Notes under the pieces: model-generated
Seen by the model: only the letters and a program-made list of their open reading frames with translations
Databases searched by the model: none
What the model was told of the DNA's origin: nothing
Translations under genes and position numbers: made by a program
Shown: positions 45,465 through 55,780 of the stretch, in pieces
Position numbering within the stretch: the first letter of the stretch is position 1
Layout of the letters: each line of letters opens with the position of its first letter
From: Streptomyces virginiae
Lineage (GTDB): Bacteria; Actinomycetota; Actinomycetes; Streptomycetales; Streptomycetaceae
Direction: 5' to 3'
NCBI RefSeq assembly: GCF_000720455.1
Contig: NZ_JOAK01000001.1
Location: forward strand, 372,001-436,000
Length of the DNA stretch: 64,000 nt

Positions 45465-46364
45465 ATGACGAAGGCAATCAGCGTCGTCGGCCTCCACAAG
45501 GCCTTCGGCCGCACCCGCGCACTGGACGGACTCGACCTCTCGGTCACCACCGGCGAGGTCCACGGCTTCCTCGGCCCCAACGGCGCCGGCAAGTCCACGA
45601 CCATCCGGGTCCTGCTCGGACTGCTGCGCGCCGACTCCGGCGCCGCCGAACTCCTCGGCGGCGACCCGTGGGCCGACGCGGTCCCCCTCCACCGCCGTGT
45701 CGCCTACGTCCCCGGAGACGTCACCCTGTGGCGCAACCTCTCCGGCGGCGAGGTCATCGACCTGTACGGGCGGCTGCGCGGCGGCCTCGACCGGGCGCGC
45801 CGCGCCGAACTCGTCGAGCGGTTCGAACTGGACCCCACCAAGAAGGGGCGCACGTACTCCAAGGGCAACCGGCAGAAGGTCGCCCTCGTCGCCGCCTTCG
45901 CCTCCGACGCCGAACTGCTCGTCCTCGACGAACCCACCTCCGGCCTCGACCCGCTGATGGAGGGGGTCTTCCAGAGCTGCGTCGCCGAGGCCCGCGCGGC
46001 CGGACGCACCGTCCTGCTCAGCTCGCACATCCTCAGCGAGGTCGAGGCGCTCTGCGACCGCGTCAGCATCGTCCGCCAGGGCCGCACCGTGGAGACCGGC
46101 ACCCTCGCCGAACTCCGCCACCTCACCCGCACGTCGATCAGCGCCGAGCTCGCCGGCCCGCCGAACGGCGTGGCCCACCTGCCGGGCGTGCACGACGTCG
46201 AGGTGCGGGGGCTGAAGGTCCGTCTCCAGGCCGACACCGACAAGCTGGACGCCGTACTGCGCTCCCTCACCGCATCGGGCGTGCGCTCGCTGACCGCGAC
46301 CCCGCCCACCCTCGAAGAGCTCTTCCTGCGCCACTACACCGACGGCGAGGCGAACGCGCGATGA
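45465..46364 (+). CDS. ABC transporter ATP-binding protein (drug-export type)
   Basis: 299 residues. Walker [12 protein letters not shown] (about 38-48), signature region [15 protein letters not shown] (about 135), Walker [15 protein letters not shown] (about 155) and the switch His in [13 protein letters not shown]. The C-terminal 90 residues are the DrrA-type extension. It drives an ABC-2 exporter with the next gene. Its stop overlaps the permease ATG (ATGA). Its leader carries the palindromic operator. Confidence 0.92.
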   Translation: MTKAISVVGLHKAFGRTRALDGLDLSVTTGEVHGFLGPNGAGKSTTIRVLLGLLRADSGAAELLGGDPWADAVPLHRRVAYVPGDVTLWRNLSGGEVIDLYGRLRGGLDRARRAELVERFELDPTKKGRTYSKGNRQKVALVAAFASDAELLVLDEPTSGLDPLMEGVFQSCVAEARAAGRTVLLSSHILSEVEALCDRVSIVRQGRTVETGTLAELRHLTRTSISAELAGPPNGVAHLPGVHDVEVRGLKVRLQADTDKLDAVLRSLTASGVRSLTATPPTLEELFLRHYTDGEANAR

Positions 46365-47974
46365 CGCGACGAACGGCGGAGCAACCGCCGGAGGAACGGC
46401 GGGCGGCCGGCCTCGCGGGGACCGGCGTCCTGCTCCGGCTGGCCCTGCGCCGCGACCGGGTGATGATGCCGGTCTGGATCCTGGCCACCACGCTCCTGGT
46501 GGCGGGCATGCCCGGCTCGCTCGGCAGCGTGTACGCCACCGCCGCCGAACGCGCCGAGGTCGCCGCCTCGATGAACGCCAACGGGTCCATGCGCGCGCTG
46601 TACGGCCCGGTCTTCGGCGATTCCCTCGGCGGCCTGACCGCCTGGCGCGCCGGCGTCTTCGGCGCCGTCCTCGCGGCTGTCATGAGCCTGATCATCGTGG
46701 TCCGGCACACCCGCGAGGAGGAGGAGACGGGCCGTCAGGAAATGCTCTCCGCGGCGATGGTGGGCCGCCGCGCCCCGCTGACCGCCGCCCTGCTCGCCGC
46801 CCTCGTGGCCAACACCTGCCTGGCCCTGCTCGTCGCCGGCGGACTCGCCGGGCAGGGCGCACCGGGCGCCGCCGCGCTCGGACTGGCCCTCGCCGGCACC
46901 GGCATGCTCTTCGCCGGCACGGCCGCCGTCGCCGCCCAGCTGACCGAGAGCGCCCGGGCTGCCAAGGGGCTCACGGCCGCCGTGCTGGGCGCGGCCTTCG
47001 TCCTGAAGGCCGCCGGCGACGCCGGCACGGCGGACGGCCGGTCCGCCCTGACCTGGCTCTCACCGCTCGGCTGGGTGGAGAACGTACGGGCCTTCGCCGT
47101 CGAACGCTGGTGGGTGCTCCTGCTGCTCGCCGCCGCCGTCGGGGCGCAGGTGGGCGCCGGGTACCTGCTGGCCGGACGCCGTGACCTGGGGATGAGCTTC
47201 CTGCCGTCCAGGCCGGGGCCGGCCCGGGGGCGTCTGGGCTCGGCGGGCGCGCTGGCCTGGCGGCTGCAGCGCGGCACCCTCGCGGGCTGGAGCGCCGGCT
47301 TCCTCACGGCCGGTGCGGTCTTCGGCGGGATGGCGGACGGCGCCGCGGACCTGGTCGGCGGCAACGACAGGACCCGCGAGATCATCGAGCGGATGGGCGG
47401 GCAGAGCGGGCTCACCGATGCCTTCCTCGCCACGATGGCCGGCATGTTCGGCATGGTCGCCGCCCTGTACGCGGTGTCGGCGGTCCTGCGGCTGAGCGGT
47501 GAGGAGTCGGCGCAGCGGGCGGAACCGCTGCTCGCACTCCCGGTCGGCCGGCTCCGCTGGGCCGGCGGCCACCTGGCCGTGGCCTTCGGCGGTTCGGCGC
47601 TGATACTCCTGCTGGCGGGGCTGGGCCTCGGCCTCGGGCACGGCGGCGACGTGGGGACGACGGTCGCGGCCACCCTCGCCCAGCTGCCCGCGGTGTGGGT
47701 GATCGGTGCGCTGGCGGCGCTGCTCCACGGCGCGCTCCCCGCCTACGCGGCGGCCGCCTGGGCGGTGGCCGGCGGCGCCCTGGCCCTGGGCTGGGTCGGC
47801 CCGGCGCTGGACCTCCCGCAAGGGGTGCTGGACCTCTCGCCCTTCGCCCACCTGCCCAGGCTCCCGGGTGCGGAGTCCCTCTCGTGGGCCCCGCTCCTGG
47901 CCCTGACCGCCCTGGCGGCGGCCCTGACCGCGGCCGGCCTCACCGCCCTGCGCCGCCGCGACCTGACGTCCTAG
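46361..47974 (+). CDS. ABC-2 exporter permease (polyketide-antibiotic exporter-like)
   Basis: 537 residues with about twelve membrane spans in two similar halves, the layout of the large ABC-2 permeases annotated as exporters of polyketide antibiotics. Recognisable elements are [20 protein letters not shown] in the first half and [21 protein letters not shown] in the second. With the ATPase it should extrude a hydrophobic compound; substrate unknown. ATGA overlap with the ATPase gene. The end overlaps the convergent P450 stop by four bases. Confidence 0.85.
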   Translation: MTRRTAEQPPEERRAAGLAGTGVLLRLALRRDRVMMPVWILATTLLVAGMPGSLGSVYATAAERAEVAASMNANGSMRALYGPVFGDSLGGLTAWRAGVFGAVLAAVMSLIIVVRHTREEEETGRQEMLSAAMVGRRAPLTAALLAALVANTCLALLVAGGLAGQGAPGAAALGLALAGTGMLFAGTAAVAAQLTESARAAKGLTAAVLGAAFVLKAAGDAGTADGRSALTWLSPLGWVENVRAFAVERWWVLLLLAAAVGAQVGAGYLLAGRRDLGMSFLPSRPGPARGRLGSAGALAWRLQRGTLAGWSAGFLTAGAVFGGMADGAADLVGGNDRTREIIERMGGQSGLTDAFLATMAGMFGMVAALYAVSAVLRLSGEESAQRAEPLLALPVGRLRWAGGHLAVAFGGSALILLLAGLGLGLGHGGDVGTTVAATLAQLPAVWVIGALAALLHGALPAYAAAAWAVAGGALALGWVGPALDLPQGVLDLSPFAHLPRLPGAESLSWAPLLALTALAAALTAAGLTALRRRDLTS

Positions 47975-49179
47975 AACTCCACGAGCAGGCGTTCCAGCCC
48001 GCGGATGACGTACCCGTCCTGCCACCGCGGCTCCTCCACGAGCCGCAGTGGCGGGATCCCGTCCGCCAGCAGCGCCCCGAACGACGCCTCCAGCTCCCGC
48101 CGCGCCAGCGGCGCCCCCAGGCAGTAGTGGATCCCGGCCCCGAAGGTCAGGTGGGGGTTGTCGGCCCGCGAGAGGTCCAGCGTGTCGGGGTCGTCGAAGC
48201 GTGCGGGATCCCGGTTCGCGGAACCGAACAGCAGGGCGACCTCCGCCCCGCGGGGGATCTCGGTGTCGCCGACGCGGATGTCGTCGAGCACCCAGCGTTC
48301 GAACATCTGCAGGGGAGTGTCGTACCGCATGAGTTCATCCACAGCTGTGGACAACTTTTCGGGATCGCGGCCGGCGCGGAGCGCGGCGAGCTGATCGGGA
48401 TTGCGGAACAGCGCCCACCATCCGTTGACCGTGGTGTTGACGGTGGCCTCGTGCCCGGCGTTCAGCAGGAGGACACAGGTGGAGATCATCTCCTGCTCGC
48501 TGAGTCGGCCCTCCTCATCGTGGGCGGCGATCAGTCCGGAGATCAAATCCTCCCCGGGGCGTGCGCGCCGCTCGGAAATCAGCTCCCGCAGGTACGCGCT
48601 GAAGTCGATGCTGGCCCGCACCGCGCGCCGCGCCGTCTCCTCGTCCGGCCGGAGCTCGAACATCCCGCAGATGTCCGCCGACCAGGGCCGCAGCAGCCCC
48701 CGGTCCGCCTCCGGCACGCCCAGCAGCTCCGCGATCACGGCCACCGGCAGCGGCTCGGCGACGGTGGCGAGCAGGTCACCGCCGCCGTCCGCGAGCAACC
48801 GCCCCACCAGTTCCCCGGCCATCCGCTGCACGGCCGGCACGAGCCGCTCCACCGTCCGCGGGGTGAAGGCCTTCGCCACCAGCCGGCGCACCCGCGCGTG
48901 CGCGGGATCCTCCAGGTCCAGCAGGCCGTTGCCATTGAGCACGTGGAAGGGCTCGTGCTCCGGCGGCGGCGCCTGCCGCCCGAACTCCTCGTGCGAGAAC
49001 CGGTGGAGGTAGGTCCGCCCCAGCCGCCGGTCCCGCAGCAGCGCACTCACATCGGCGTAGTGCGGCACCAGCCACTGCCCGGTGGCCTCCCACCAGATGG
49101 CCCGCCCCTGCTCCCGCAACTCCCGGTACGCCGGGTACGGATCGGCGACGAACGCGGCATCCCACGGATCAAAGCCCAT
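47971..49179 (-). CDS. Cytochrome P450
   Basis: 402 residues, soluble bacterial class. The I-helix oxygen-activating motif is LLNAGHEATVNT (about 235), the ExxR is ELMR (about 278), and the haem loop FGAGIHYCLGAPLARRELE places the cysteine ligand near 346. It needs a ferredoxin and reductase, none encoded here. In Streptomyces such P450s oxidise secondary metabolites, steroids or fatty acids; the substrate cannot be told. It is 39 bp after the response regulator gene at 49219 and may be the end of that operon. Confidence 0.92.
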   Translation of the reverse strand: MGFDPWDAAFVADPYPAYRELREQGRAIWWEATGQWLVPHYADVSALLRDRRLGRTYLHRFSHEEFGRQAPPPEHEPFHVLNGNGLLDLEDPAHARVRRLVAKAFTPRTVERLVPAVQRMAGELVGRLLADGGGDLLATVAEPLPVAVIAELLGVPEADRGLLRPWSADICGMFELRPDEETARRAVRASIDFSAYLRELISERRARPGEDLISGLIAAHDEEGRLSEQEMISTCVLLLNAGHEATVNTTVNGWWALFRNPDQLAALRAGRDPEKLSTAVDELMRYDTPLQMFERWVLDDIRVGDTEIPRGAEVALLFGSANRDPARFDDPDTLDLSRADNPHLTFGAGIHYCLGAPLARRELEASFGALLADGIPPLRLVEEPRWQDGYVIRGLERLLVEF

Positions 49180-49218
49180 CCCGGCAGACTAGGGGGTGCG
49201 CTCCCCGATCGGGCCGGA

Positions 49219-49878
49219 TCAGGCCGGGGTCACCAGGCGGGTCTCGTAGGCGAACACCGCCGCCTGCGTCCGGTCCCGCAGGCCCAGCTTCACCAGGATC
49301 CGGCTCACATGGGTCTTGATCGTAGACTCCGCGACGATCAGCCGATCGGCCATCTCCGCGTTGGACAACCCCTGCGCGATCAGGATCAGCACCTCCGTCT
49401 CCCGCTCCGTCAGCTCACCCACCCCCGCCGGATCCGCCAGCTTGCGCGCCTCGGAGATCTTCGAGAACTCCGCGATCAGCCGCTTGGTCACCGAAGGCGC
49501 CAGCAGGGCCTCGCCGGCCGCCACCACCCTGACACCGTCCGCCAGCTGACGGGCCGAAGCGTCCTTCAGCAGGAAGCCGGAAGCCCCCGCCCGCAGCGCC
49601 TGGTACACGTACTCGTCGAGGTCGAAGGTCGTCAGGACCAGCACCTTCGCGTCCGTGTCCGCGGCCACGATCTCCCGCGTCGCCTCCAGGCCGTTCATCT
49701 GCGGCATCCGGATGTCCATCAGCACCACGTCCGGCCGCAGCGCCGCCACCTGCGCGATGGCCTCCCGGCCGTCGACCGCCTCGCCCACCACCTCGATGCC
49801 GTCCATGGCGTTCAGCAGAACGGAGAACCCCTCGCGGACCATCATCTGGTCGTCGACGATCAGCACCTTGATCGTCAT
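49219..49878 (-). CDS. NarL-type response regulator 1
   Basis: 219 residues. The receiver domain has DD at 9-10, the phosphorylated Asp55 (VVLMDIRMPQMNG) and Lys in FLLKDAS. The C-terminal LuxR-type helix-turn-helix (LTERETEVLILIAQGLSNAEMA and VKLGLRDRTQAAVFAYE) binds DNA. It is the partner of the kinase at 49875, whose gene it overlaps by four bases. Very similar to the regulator at 51301. Confidence 0.93.
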   Translation of the reverse strand: MTIKVLIVDDQMMVREGFSVLLNAMDGIEVVGEAVDGREAIAQVAALRPDVVLMDIRMPQMNGLEATREIVAADTDAKVLVLTTFDLDEYVYQALRAGASGFLLKDASARQLADGVRVVAAGEALLAPSVTKRLIAEFSKISEARKLADPAGVGELTERETEVLILIAQGLSNAEMADRLIVAESTIKTHVSRILVKLGLRDRTQAAVFAYETRLVTPA

Positions 49879-51212
49879 GCCGTCCCTTCCCGCGACTGAG
49901 CCACCGGCTCGGACCGGTGGCGCACCGGTATGAACACCGCGACCTCGTACCCGCCCGACTCCGTCCGCTCGGCCGTCATCTCACCTTCCAGCATGGCCAC
50001 CCGCTCCCGCATCCCGGTGATCCCGTGGCCGGCCCCCGCCGAGGGCCGCACGTCCCCGGTCGGAGCCTCGTTGACGACCCGTATCCCCAGACCGCCCAGC
50101 ACGTACGACACCTCCACCCCGGCCGCCGCGCCCGGCGCGTGCCGCAGGGTGTTGCTCAGGGCCTCCTGGATGATCCGGTAAGCCGACAGCTCCACGCCCT
50201 GCGGCAGCTCCCGCACCGCACCCGTGACCGTCTTCTCCACACGCAACCCCGCCTCGCGCACATTCGCCAGCAGCCCGTCCAGCGAGGCCAGCGTCGGCTG
50301 CGGGGCGTCCGGAGCCTCGTAGTCCGCGGAGCGCACCACACCCAGCACCCGACGAAGCTCCGTCAGGGCCGCCACCGCGTTCTCCCGGATGGTGACGAAC
50401 GCCGCCTCCAGCTCCGGCGGAGGGTTCTTCACCCGGTACGGGGCGGCCTCCGCCTGGATCGCCACCACCGACATGTGGTGCGCCACCACGTCGTGCAACT
50501 CCCGGGCGATCGTGGTCCGCTCCTCCAGCAGCGTCCGCTTGTCCCGCTCGACGGCCGTGACCTCCTGCTGCGCGCTCACCTCCGCCTTGGCGTGCCGGCG
50601 TATCTGGATGCTGCCGGCGATCACCAGGGCGAACGCCGAGGTCACCGCCATCTCCGGCACGTTCGACCCCCACTGGCCGTTGAACACCACCGACAACGCG
50701 CTGCCCAGCGCGAGGGTGAGCGCCCACATCCAGGCCGCCACCCGCGGGCCGGTCCGCAGCGTGACGAGGACCATGACCACGATGTAGGAGAAGAAGGCGC
50801 CCGGGGTCCAGGGCCAGGTGCTGCCGCCGCCGAGGGAGGCCAGCACCACCGTCATCGCGACAGCCGCCCACCACGCGCCCACCGGCCGCACCAGCGTCAT
50901 CAGGACCGGAACCGCGGCTATCAGCCCCATGACGAGCCGGCCCAGATCGCCCAAGTAGCTCGACTGCCCGTCCATCGTGAACAGCACGGCGACGAAGGCC
51001 AGGACGCCCACCGCCGCATACCGCCGCCACGGCGCATACCGTCGTATCCCCTTGGGGAGCCGTCGCGAGAAGCGTCCCGGTGCCCCCGCCAGGGGCAGCG
51101 GCCGGTAGGCGAAGGCATCGGTGACGAGGTCCCGGCGCAGGGTCGCGATCACCTCCGATGCCAGTCGGAATTCAGGCGTCCGGGCTGTCCCCCCGGTGGT
51201 CGTCTCGGTCAT
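49875..51212 (-). CDS. HisKA_3-type sensor histidine kinase 1
   Basis: 445 residues. About four to six membrane spans (about 55-190) form a small sensor without a large outside loop. The dimerisation helix has the phospho-acceptor His in TTIARELHDVVAHHMSVVAI (about 240), and the ATPase domain ends with AGHGITGMRERVAMLEGEMT. It phosphorylates the regulator at 49219. ATG at 51212 is taken as start; the upstream frame extension is not conserved in character. It is paralogous to the kinase at 51969, and such membrane-only sensors often respond to envelope stress. Confidence 0.9.
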   Translation of the reverse strand: MTETTTGGTARTPEFRLASEVIATLRRDLVTDAFAYRPLPLAGAPGRFSRRLPKGIRRYAPWRRYAAVGVLAFVAVLFTMDGQSSYLGDLGRLVMGLIAAVPVLMTLVRPVGAWWAAVAMTVVLASLGGGSTWPWTPGAFFSYIVVMVLVTLRTGPRVAAWMWALTLALGSALSVVFNGQWGSNVPEMAVTSAFALVIAGSIQIRRHAKAEVSAQQEVTAVERDKRTLLEERTTIARELHDVVAHHMSVVAIQAEAAPYRVKNPPPELEAAFVTIRENAVAALTELRRVLGVVRSADYEAPDAPQPTLASLDGLLANVREAGLRVEKTVTGAVRELPQGVELSAYRIIQEALSNTLRHAPGAAAGVEVSYVLGGLGIRVVNEAPTGDVRPSAGAGHGITGMRERVAMLEGEMTAERTESGGYEVAVFIPVRHRSEPVAQSREGTA

Positions 51213-51300
51213 GCACACAACCGTAGGTCTGTACCGCCTTCGTCCGCGTCGCCGCTGATGGGGATTTCCCCGGATCCCTCTCAAGTACTACACGGGTCCG

Positions 51301-51972
51301 TCAGTAGCCCGTCGGACGGATCAGACCGCTCTCGTACGCGAACACCGCCGCCTGCGTGCGGTCCCGCAGCCCCAGCTTCACCAGGATCCGGCTCACATGG
51401 GTCTTCACCGTCTGCTCGGCCAGGACCAGGTGCTCGGAGATCTCCGCATTCGACAGGCCCTGGGCGATCAGCGACAACACCTCGGTCTCCCGCTCGGTCA
51501 GCACGTCGATCCGGGCCCGCGACGGCGCGCGCGGCGCCCCCAGCCGGGAGAACTCCGTGATCAGCCGCTTCGTGATGTTCGGCGAGAGCAGCGCCTCACC
51601 GGCCGCCACCACCCGTACCGCCTCCGCGAGCTGATCGGCCGAGGCGTCCTTCAGCAGGAACCCGGAAGCCCCGGCCCGCAGCGCCTCGTACACGTACTCG
51701 TCGAGGTCGAAGGTGGTCAGCACGAGCACCTTCACCGCGGCGTCGGGAACGCGCGTGATCACGGACGTGGCCTCGATGCCGCCCATGCCGGGCATGCGGA
51801 TGTCCATCAGCACCACGTCCGGGGCCAGCTCGGCGACCTTCGCGACGGCGTCCGCCCCGTCCACCGCCTGCCCCACGACCTCTATGTCGGGCTGGGCGTT
51901 GAGAAGCACGGTGAAGCCCTGCCGCACCATCATCTGGTCGTCGGCGATCATCACCTTGATCGGGGTGCTCAT
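51301..51972 (-). CDS. NarL-type response regulator 2
   Basis: 223 residues, receiver plus LuxR helix-turn-helix, with phosphorylated Asp57 in VVLMDIRMPGMGG and the recognition region LTERETEVLSLIAQGLSNAEIS. Overlaps its kinase gene by four bases. Nearly superimposable on regulator 1, so overlap in target DNA is possible. Confidence 0.93.
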   Translation of the reverse strand: MSTPIKVMIADDQMMVRQGFTVLLNAQPDIEVVGQAVDGADAVAKVAELAPDVVLMDIRMPGMGGIEATSVITRVPDAAVKVLVLTTFDLDEYVYEALRAGASGFLLKDASADQLAEAVRVVAAGEALLSPNITKRLITEFSRLGAPRAPSRARIDVLTERETEVLSLIAQGLSNAEISEHLVLAEQTVKTHVSRILVKLGLRDRTQAAVFAYESGLIRPTGY

Positions 51973-53330
51973 GGGGCCTTCTTCGTCTCGGGGCCGGTGC
52001 CGGGGCCGGCGGGCCGGCTCTGCGGGTCCATCGGAAGCACTGCGCTGACCTCGTACCCCCCGTCGGGGCGTGGGCCCGCGGCCAGTTCGCCACCCAGCAT
52101 GCCCGCCCGCTCCCGCATCCCCAGCAGCCCGTGCCCCGCTCCCTGCGAGGGCGCGGTCGGCCGGGTGGCCGCGCTGTTGGCGACGCACAGGTGCAGCTCG
52201 CGAGGCCCGTACGCCACGCCGACCTCCACCTGTGAACCGGGCGCGTGGCGCAGGCAGTTGCTGAGGGCCTCCTGCACGATCCGGTACGCGGTGAGCTCCA
52301 CGCCGGGCGCCAGCGGCCGGCGGACGCCCGCGACCGCGGTGGTGACGTCCAGCCCCGCCCCGCGCACGTTGTCCACGAGGCCGTCCAACTCGGCGAGGGT
52401 CGGCTGCGGATGCTGCGGCGCCGAGGGATCACCGGGCTGTTCGGAGCGCAGCACCCCCAGCACCCGCCGCAGTTCCGTAAGGGCCTCCAGCGCGTTCTCC
52501 CGGATGCCCGCCAGGTTCTCCTTGAGTTCCTCGGACGGGTCGTCCACGAGGTGCGGGGCGACCTGCGCCTGGATGGAGATCACCGACATGTGGTGCGCGA
52601 CGACGTCGTGCAGCTCACGGGCGATGCGGCTGCGCTCCTCCAGTACGGTGCGCCGGGCGCGTTCCTCCGCGGTGAGGGTCTCCTGCTCGACCAGTTCGCC
52701 CCGCGCCAGCCGCAGGGCGCGCAGCGCGTACCCGAGGAGACCGACGAAGCCGAAGAGGACGGTGACCCCCATGGAGGAGATATGGCTCCCGTCCGGATGG
52801 AAGGTCAGCTCGGCCGCCCCGGTCAGGGCGACGGAGATGCCGACGACCCATATGGTCACCCGCGGTGGCACCCGGAGGGCGACCAGCAGCAGCACGGGGG
52901 CGAACGCGAACATCCCGCCGGGCGTCCACGGCCAGGTCTGGCCCTGCCCGACGTGGTCGTGGATCATCCAGGCGATCCAGCCCGCGGTGAGCAGGGCGAG
53001 CCACCAGGCGGCGATCGGACGGAACATCGCCAGCCAGATGGACAGCGCCGTCAGCAGGGCGACGGCCAGCGGCGGCCCGCCCTTGACGTGGTAGTGGTCC
53101 ATGAGCTGCTCGGTGGTGAGGAACCCGAAGAACACCGCGGCATAGGCGACGAGTGCGTGCGGCAGCCGGGCCAGCCACCGCGGCCGGCCCATCCTGGGAA
53201 GCGGATCACGCCGCAGCGTGAACAGGTCCAGGGCCAACGACAGACGCGGTCCGGCTCCCGGTGCGGCTTCGGCGGACTTCGGCTCGGCCGGGGGCACGCG
53301 CTGATCGTTCACATCGGCCAGCCTAGGCAT
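51969..53330 (-). CDS. HisKA_3-type sensor histidine kinase 2
   Basis: 453 residues with the same plan as kinase 1: disordered N-terminus, membrane block (about 65-190), SRIARELHDVVAHHMSVISI with the acceptor His near 250, and GHGLLGMRERAGMLGGELA in the ATPase domain. The ATG at 53330 has AAGGAGA seven bases upstream. It overlaps the acyltransferase gene by 8 bp, so this pair is translated with the cell-envelope enzymes before it. Confidence 0.9.
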   Translation of the reverse strand: MPRLADVNDQRVPPAEPKSAEAAPGAGPRLSLALDLFTLRRDPLPRMGRPRWLARLPHALVAYAAVFFGFLTTEQLMDHYHVKGGPPLAVALLTALSIWLAMFRPIAAWWLALLTAGWIAWMIHDHVGQGQTWPWTPGGMFAFAPVLLLVALRVPPRVTIWVVGISVALTGAAELTFHPDGSHISSMGVTVLFGFVGLLGYALRALRLARGELVEQETLTAEERARRTVLEERSRIARELHDVVAHHMSVISIQAQVAPHLVDDPSEELKENLAGIRENALEALTELRRVLGVLRSEQPGDPSAPQHPQPTLAELDGLVDNVRGAGLDVTTAVAGVRRPLAPGVELTAYRIVQEALSNCLRHAPGSQVEVGVAYGPRELHLCVANSAATRPTAPSQGAGHGLLGMRERAGMLGGELAAGPRPDGGYEVSAVLPMDPQSRPAGPGTGPETKKAP

Positions 53331-54513
53331 GGGTGATCTCCTTGGCGGAAGTACCCGGGACGCGGGATGCGGCGATGACGGTGACAGGGCGGGGGCGCCG
53401 GGCCTGTTCGTGGACGCGGAACGCCGCCAGGCAGAGCCCCAGCGCGGCCGCGAACACCGGCAGCCACAACACCCGGGCCGCTGTCCAGCCGACCGAGTCG
53501 GGCACGGTGTGCAGGCCGGGCAGGTCGGCAGAGACCAGCAGCCCGAGGGCGGTGACGGCCATCATGGCGGTCTGGTGCCACAGGAAGACCGTCATGGCGG
53601 ACAGGTTCACCAGAGCCACCTTCGCCCAGGCCGCCGGCCGCCTCATGCGCCGGGCCAGCCGGTCGCGGACCAGCAGGGCCAGCCCGCACTGGGCCAGTCC
53701 GAACGCGACCGCCGCCAGCGTCGGCGGGTTCAGGTTCGAGACGGCCGCTCCCGGCACGCCCACCATGGACGCCGGGTACCCGCCCCACAGGATCAGCGCG
53801 GCGGTGGCCGCGGCGCCGGCGCCGGCCAGGAGCCGGAGCCGACCGCGCCGGGCGAGGGCGCCGCGCGCCCACGCGGCGCCCAGCGTGAAGGGCGCGAGCC
53901 AGCCCGCGACCACATTGACCCAGCCGATCCACTCGGGCCCGCCCAGCTGGAAGCGCCACAGGTCGACACCCGCCACCACGGCGGCCGGCCACAGCGGGCC
54001 GAGCCGGGCCACGAGCGGGGTCGCGGCGGTGAGCGCGGCGAACACCAGCAGGAACCACAGCGGCGACAGCACCAGTCTGACCAGCGTCCGCACGGTGTCG
54101 AGCTCCGCCCCGCCGACGAGCATGCCGCCCGCCACGACCGTCCACAGGACGAGCACCGCGGCGACCGGCCGGAACAGCCGGCCCAGCCGCTGCCGCACCC
54201 AGGCCCCGTACGAGACGCCCCGCTCGCGCGCCGAGGCGTACCCGAGGGCGGCGACATGGCCGCCGACCAGGAAGAACACGGCCAGCGTCTGGAACACCCA
54301 GGACACCGGTGCCAGCCAGGGCAGATGGGCCAGCGGGCTGGTGCCGTGCAGACCGCCGTCGGTGGCGGTCAGGGAGGTGACCAGCCAGTGGCCGAGCACC
54401 ACTCCGAGGATCGCGAGGGCCCGGAGCGCGTCCACGGCCCGGTCCCGGCCGGCCGGCGTGGCCGCGTCGATGCCCGCCGCCAGGGCGGACCAGCGGGCGC
54501 GGAGCTCACGCAT
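53323..54513 (-). CDS. Acyltransferase 3 family membrane protein
   Basis: 396 residues with about ten membrane spans. The N-terminal RDRAVDALRALAILGVVLGHWLV holds the family's Arg and catalytic His, and a conserved TVFLWHQTAMMAV segment lies near the C-terminus. Members acetylate or acylate sugars of surface glycans, antibiotics or peptidoglycan. It overlaps both neighbours by 8 bp (hydrolase upstream, kinase 2 downstream), indicating one transcription and translation unit. Confidence 0.85.
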   Translation of the reverse strand: MRELRARWSALAAGIDAATPAGRDRAVDALRALAILGVVLGHWLVTSLTATDGGLHGTSPLAHLPWLAPVSWVFQTLAVFFLVGGHVAALGYASARERGVSYGAWVRQRLGRLFRPVAAVLVLWTVVAGGMLVGGAELDTVRTLVRLVLSPLWFLLVFAALTAATPLVARLGPLWPAAVVAGVDLWRFQLGGPEWIGWVNVVAGWLAPFTLGAAWARGALARRGRLRLLAGAGAAATAALILWGGYPASMVGVPGAAVSNLNPPTLAAVAFGLAQCGLALLVRDRLARRMRRPAAWAKVALVNLSAMTVFLWHQTAMMAVTALGLLVSADLPGLHTVPDSVGWTAARVLWLPVFAAALGLCLAAFRVHEQARRPRPVTVIAASRVPGTSAKEITHA

Positions 54514-55567
54514 GGGAGGCCTCCTGCGAGGGAGCGGTACCGAGCACGATGGCGGCCAGGGCGTCGAGGGAACGGCTGCCCGGCCTGAGGTAGTCGCTGT
54601 GGCCGCCGGCTCCGGCGGCGAAGGCCCGCGCCCCGAAGGCGGGGTCGACCGGATCGGTGCCGAAGCCGACCCCGCCGAGCCGGACGTGCGGCACGTTGCC
54701 TATCCAGTCGGCGCCGCCCCGGCCCGCCCAGACCCGGGCGGCGGTCGGCAGCTCCCGGACGGATCCGGCGCCCGTGCCCGGGCTGCCGAAGAAGACCATG
54801 TCGCCGACCGCGGGACCCGTCCGGGTCCGGGCGCAGACGACGGAGCCGTAGGAGTGGCAGAGCAGCGACAGCCGCGAGCCGGGCGCGGCCATGTCCCGCA
54901 ACCGGTCCAGGAACGGGCCCAGTTCGGCAGCGGCCTCGTCGGCCCGGTCGGCCGTCAGCACGGCCGTGCTGACCGTGCCCGGGGTGTCGTACCCCAGCCA
55001 GGCGACCACGGCGGAGCGGGGATTTCCCGCCCGGAGGCGCTGCTGGAGGGCCACCGCCCCGGACCGGAACCTCTCGTACGTATCGAGGGTGGTGTCGGAG
55101 CCGGGCACCAGGACGGCGATCCGGTCGGCGGTCTCCAGCTCGCCGAACACCTCGACGGCCCGGCCCCGGCCGCGGCCGTCGAAGGCGAGGAACTGCGCCG
55201 TGCCGCCCGCCGCCATGGCCCGCAGCCGGCCGGCGCGGCCGGAGCGGTCGGCGTCCTGGGCCATCCGGGCCGCCTCGGCGAGGTTGTCGCGGTTGGCGGC
55301 ATAACGGCTCTGGAGCGAGGCGTCCCCGGCGGACACGGCGGGCGCCGGGGCGGGGGCCTTCGCGGACGCGGCGGCGGACACGGGGACGACCACGGCCGCC
55401 GCGACCAGCGAGGCCAGCAGCGTGCGGCGCAGCCGCCCACCACGTGCCCCCGCCCTCCCGGAGCCGAACACCGCCCCGCCCGCGCCGACTCCGTCAGCCG
55501 CCCCCGCAGCCCGTGCCGTCCCCGCCCCCGCAGCCCGTGCCGTCCGCGTCGCCGTCCCCGTGGTCAT
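54506..55567 (-). CDS. Secreted or membrane-anchored alpha/beta hydrolase (DUF1023-like)
   Basis: 353 residues. A Gly/Ala-rich N-terminus leads to one hydrophobic segment (RRTLLASLVAAAVVVPVSAAA, about 48-68), a signal or anchor. The hydrolase core has LSLLCHSYGSVV with the nucleophile Ser (about 245) in HSYG form, a late Asp in GTDPVDPAF and His in GGHSDYL. DUF1023-type hydrolases are common in actinobacteria; substrate unknown, perhaps the acyl groups handled by the acyltransferase (inference). First gene of the minus-strand run. Confidence 0.8.
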   Translation of the reverse strand: MTTGTATRTARAAGAGTARAAGAADGVGAGGAVFGSGRAGARGGRLRRTLLASLVAAAVVVPVSAAASAKAPAPAPAVSAGDASLQSRYAANRDNLAEAARMAQDADRSGRAGRLRAMAAGGTAQFLAFDGRGRGRAVEVFGELETADRIAVLVPGSDTTLDTYERFRSGAVALQQRLRAGNPRSAVVAWLGYDTPGTVSTAVLTADRADEAAAELGPFLDRLRDMAAPGSRLSLLCHSYGSVVCARTRTGPAVGDMVFFGSPGTGAGSVRELPTAARVWAGRGGADWIGNVPHVRLGGVGFGTDPVDPAFGARAFAAGAGGHSDYLRPGSRSLDALAAIVLGTAPSQEASHA

Positions 55568-55780
55568 GGTGTGTCCTTCGGTCTCCCGGAAGAGCCGTCA
55601 GCGCCCCTCTCCACCACCGAAGTTAGAAATCCGGCCCCCTCGTCCGCGTCCCGCCGCGGAGCCGTGTTCGCACGTAGCTCTCAGGTATGACGGGGGATAC
55701 TTCAGAGGCACGGCGCGCCTCACCGCGCGCCCGACCAGGCCCCCAACACCCAGCTGGCGCTGGAGAATCGGAGTCCAGCG

